64,000 nt of DNA from Parapedobacter pyrenivorans (lineage in GTDB: Bacteria; Bacteroidota; Bacteroidia; Sphingobacteriales; Sphingobacteriaceae), in the NCBI RefSeq assembly GCF_014636865.1, contig NZ_BMER01000002.1, forward strand, positions 556,292-620,291. Reading direction: 5' to 3'. Below the pieces are notes generated by a model. It was given only the letters and a program-made list of their open reading frames with translations, did no database searches and was not told where the DNA came from. A program made the translations under genes and the position numbers. Below, piece by piece: positions 61,423-64,000 of this stretch (position 1 is the stretch's first letter; each line of letters begins with the position of its first letter).

Positions 61423-64000
61423 TTGAATAGATTCGGTAGAATAGCAGTTAAGACACTCCTTTGGATTATCGGGAGCATTATTGGTTTGGTTTTACTTGCG
61501 TTCATCCTTATCCGTATCCCCACCATTCAAAATTACGTAGTGCGGCAGGTTACTTCTTATCTTGAAAATAAAATCAAGACCCCGGTACGTATTGCCCATG
61601 TAAGCTTGGACTTACCCAAAATGCTGGTGCTCGAAGGCGTATATTTTGAAGATCAATCACGGGATACGCTCCTTGCCGGTGAAAAAATACGGGTAGACAT
61701 CAGCATGTTGAAATTACTGAAAAACACCGTCGAAATCAGTCAAATAGATTTACAGGGCATCACAGCCAAAATAAACCGAACACTCCCCGACAGCGCATTT
61801 AATTTCGATTATATTATCAAGGCCTTCGTTAGCGAACAACAGGAACCAGCCTCACCGGATAGCAGTGCTCCGATGAAATTCGATATCGACAAGGTAAACC
61901 TGGATCGGATCCGCTTCCGCTATCACGATGAGGTTATCGGCATGGCTTCGGAAATCAACCTCAACCACCTCGATACGCGAATCGAAACATTTGATCTCGA
62001 AAGCAATATGCGCTTTGGCATACCGCAGATAAACATCGATGGACTACAGGGCTCCGTGCGGCAATGGGCCGTAGCCCAAGACGGGGAAACCCCCGACGCC
62101 GAAGATTTCGGCCTGGTGGATACCACAGAAGCCACGTTGTTACCTGACCTGGAATTCAAGACATTAAACCTCGCTAATATCGACTTTGCCTATACGGATG
62201 AAGCCAGTGCGATGGATACCCGGTTTAAAATAGACAAATTACTCGCGCGACTCAATATGCTCGACCTGAACAAGGAGCTGGTAGATATCCGCGAAATCGA
62301 CCTGGATGGATCCGACTCCCGCGTGTTCTTTGGACAGATCGAAGATGCGCCCGACATCCCGGTGGATACTTCCGCTGCTACTGCTGGCGAACCGGTAAAT
62401 TGGCGGGTACGCGCAGCCACCGTTCGCATAGCCAACACCGCTTTTGCATTTGAAGACGCCAACCAACCACGCATGGCCAAAGGTTTTGACTATGGCAACA
62501 TCGGCGTTACCGATCTTGAGGGCGAGGTAACGGATCTGTCTTATTCTGCAGATACGATCAGTGGCCGTGTAGCGGGGTTAAAGGCTAATGACCACAGTGG
62601 CTTTGCATTAAATCGCTTACAGGCAAATTTTACCTACACCAACCAGGGTGCCGAATTAAGTGATTTATATGCCGAAACACCGCATACATTAATCCGTGAT
62701 TATATCAAAGTGGCGTATCCTTCATTGGAGACGATTACCGAACAGCTCGGCAGTATCCGGCTATCGGCCGATATCAAGGAAAGCCACCTGGGGATGGCCG
62801 ATGTATTGTATTTTGTGCCCGATTTAGACACCATGGAGGTGATGGAACCGCTCTGGGCACACACCTTCTTTATTAATACGGAAATTAATGGCCGCCTGGA
62901 CGACCTGCAGATTCCTAGCCTCGAGCTACGCACGCTCGATAAAACACATGTGATAGCTGATGCGCATATCAAAGGACTGCCGGATGTCGATCAATTGGAC
63001 ATCGATCTCAACTTACAGGAATTAGTGACCGGAAAAGCAGATTTAGACCGTCTGATTGCGGCGAGCCTATTGCCCGATAGCATTAATTTCCCTGCCGACA
63101 TCCGGCTCGCCGGCACCTTTGACGGGGGGCTGAATGGCTTCCAGACCGACATGAAGCTCCAAACGACTATGGGTGACGCCAGCGTAGCGGCAGACTATCG
63201 AACCAATGGCCGCGATACAGTCTACGACGCTCAACTGAGCATCAGCAATATCGATGTAGGACAACTATTAAAAATGGATTCCGTATTGGGCAAGATTTCA
63301 TTTGCCGCACACGCCAAGGGAAGCGGGCTAGACCCCGCTACCGCCATTACGGATATCGAGGGAAAATTGATCAGTTTGGAGGCTATGGGCTACGCATATA
63401 CTGATATCGGAATCAATATTGACGCCAAAAGCGGTGATATTACCGCATCGGCAACAAGTGCCGACCCCAACATCGACTTTGACCTCGATGCACACGCCGA
63501 TATGCGGGGCCAATACCCGAAGCTGAAGCTTAATCTCATGGTAGACAGCGTGAATTTAAAAAATCTGGGGCTACTTGCAGAAGAATTCCGTTACCATGGT
63601 CGACTCGTTGCCGACTTGGAAACCGCAGATATCGATCATTTGAATGGGACAGTCGATATCGTCAATTCATCCATCGCCTATAACGATGAACGTTACTCAT
63701 TAGATACGGTTAGACTTCGGGCAGTGGCGCAGGATAGTTCAAACATGCTCCAATTGCAATCGGAATTTCTGAATGCGCATATGGTGGGCAACTTCAAACT
63801 CAGCGAACTGGGCGCATCCGTGCAGGATATCGTCGCCACTTATTACCAGCCGGACTCCATACCGCCGGTTTTCGAGTACTCGCCGCAGCGGTTTGATTTC
63901 AGTGCGCAGTTCTCCCGATCGCGATTTATCCAGGGATTGGTACCCGATCTCACCGAAATGAAAGATATCACGCTCGATGGCTCGTTCAATAGTGAAGACA
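61423..64000 (+). CDS. TamB-like (AsmA/DUF490 superfamily) envelope protein, 5' part only
   Basis: The frame runs from 61423 to the window end (859 codons) without a stop; the gene continues. The only start after the in-frame stop at 61417-61419 is a TTG at 61423, giving NRFGRIAVKTLLWIIGSIIG, a single N-terminal membrane anchor, then VTSYLENKIKTPVRIAHVSLDLPKMLVLEGVYFED, the AsmA-type opening. The rest consists of beta-repeats with LDGI-like and NLDRIRF-like strands typical of TamB and other bridge proteins that carry lipid or assist outer-membrane insertion. It is divergent from the DUF4835 gene. The C-terminal DUF490 part lies outside the window. Confidence 0.85.
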   Translation, partial: MNRFGRIAVKTLLWIIGSIIGLVLLAFILIRIPTIQNYVVRQVTSYLENKIKTPVRIAHVSLDLPKMLVLEGVYFEDQSRDTLLAGEKIRVDISMLKLLKNTVEISQIDLQGITAKINRTLPDSAFNFDYIIKAFVSEQQEPASPDSSAPMKFDIDKVNLDRIRFRYHDEVIGMASEINLNHLDTRIETFDLESNMRFGIPQINIDGLQGSVRQWAVAQDGETPDAEDFGLVDTTEATLLPDLEFKTLNLANIDFAYTDEASAMDTRFKIDKLLARLNMLDLNKELVDIREIDLDGSDSRVFFGQIEDAPDIPVDTSAATAGEPVNWRVRAATVRIANTAFAFEDANQPRMAKGFDYGNIGVTDLEGEVTDLSYSADTISGRVAGLKANDHSGFALNRLQANFTYTNQGAELSDLYAETPHTLIRDYIKVAYPSLETITEQLGSIRLSADIKESHLGMADVLYFVPDLDTMEVMEPLWAHTFFINTEINGRLDDLQIPSLELRTLDKTHVIADAHIKGLPDVDQLDIDLNLQELVTGKADLDRLIAASLLPDSINFPADIRLAGTFDGGLNGFQTDMKLQTTMGDASVAADYRTNGRDTVYDAQLSISNIDVGQLLKMDSVLGKISFAAHAKGSGLDPATAITDIEGKLISLEAMGYAYTDIGINIDAKSGDITASATSADPNIDFDLDAHADMRGQYPKLKLNLMVDSVNLKNLGLLAEEFRYHGRLVADLETADIDHLNGTVDIVNSSIAYNDERYSLDTVRLRAVAQDSSNMLQLQSEFLNAHMVGNFKLSELGASVQDIVATYYQPDSIPPVFEYSPQRFDFSAQFSRSRFIQGLVPDLTEMKDITLDGSFNSED

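Noticed and set aside
61382-61426. 14-codon ORF (ATG at 61382) just before the TamB-like gene
   Set aside because: It overlaps the TTG start in another frame and has no distinctive codons; no reason to think it a leader peptide.

Overview
This 64-kb stretch reads as chromosomal core sequence from a member of the Bacteroidota, most likely family Sphingobacteriaceae (a Parapedobacter-, Olivibacter- or Sphingobacterium-like genus; the genus is a guess). The grounds are Bacteroidota-type promoters (-7 box TAnnTTTG, often with TTTG or TTG about 19-23 bp upstream), proteins typical of the phylum (glutamine synthetase III, DUF3276 PUR-like protein, DUF4835 protein, LytS/LytTR pair, GH92, GH125 and GH144 glycosidases, RemB/Wzi-like barrel) and scarce Shine-Dalgarno sequences. 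I saw no insertion sequence, prophage, CRISPR array, tRNA or rRNA.

Layout. 1-17.5 kb: folD (cut by the window edge) and lepA on the minus strand; a DJ-1/AraC regulator; a small secreted protein; a secreted Gfo/Idh/MocA oxidoreductase; an OmpA lipoprotein; purM, a RimK-associated retropepsin-like protein and rimK; lgt; a Bcr/CflA exporter; aroQ; a RemB/Wzi-like barrel; a GH125 mannosidase; murI; a second OmpA lipoprotein; a GH144-type glucanase. 17.7-26.4 kb: accA, then a seven-gene minus-strand operon that can import L-fucose and oxidise it through the non-phosphorylating route to pyruvate and lactate, with a divergent AraC regulator. 26.4-31.9 kb: GH92 mannosidase, fabG plus a LuxE-like acyltransferase, a YpfJ-type metalloprotease and a PUR-like protein. 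32-39.6 kb: a LiaF-like protein with a LytS/LytTR pair, a beta-lactamase-fold hydrolase and an ABC exporter. 40-47 kb: glutamine synthetase III, a DUF2721 protein and the metY-metX-hom operon behind a SAM-I riboswitch and a cysteine-rich leader ORF. 47-64 kb: an NtrC-type regulator, RNase P RNA, a sugar MFS transporter, a BaiN-like flavoprotein, a second Gfo/Idh/MocA protein, argS, arginine decarboxylase, small lipoproteins, fabI, recN, DUF4835, and the first 2.6 kb of a TamB-like gene that runs off the end.

The most interesting signals are regulatory. Upstream of metY a well-formed SAM-I riboswitch is followed within 10 nt by a 45-codon ORF ending Leu-Cys-Tyr-Cys-Cys, whose cysteine codons lie inside mutually exclusive hairpins; this looks like combined SAM and cysteine sensing. 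Between fucP and its AraC regulator are two exact 9-bp direct repeats 21 bp apart. A GCTAAAA-containing motif recurs in the promoter regions of the GH125 and GH92 mannosidases and the second sugar transporter, suggesting a mannoside regulon. Protein oddities include a fucose-operon SDR whose catalytic lysine is asparagine, a FucP-like transporter with proline at the proton-coupling aspartate position, and an NtrC-type regulator with GSFTSA in place of GAFTGA.
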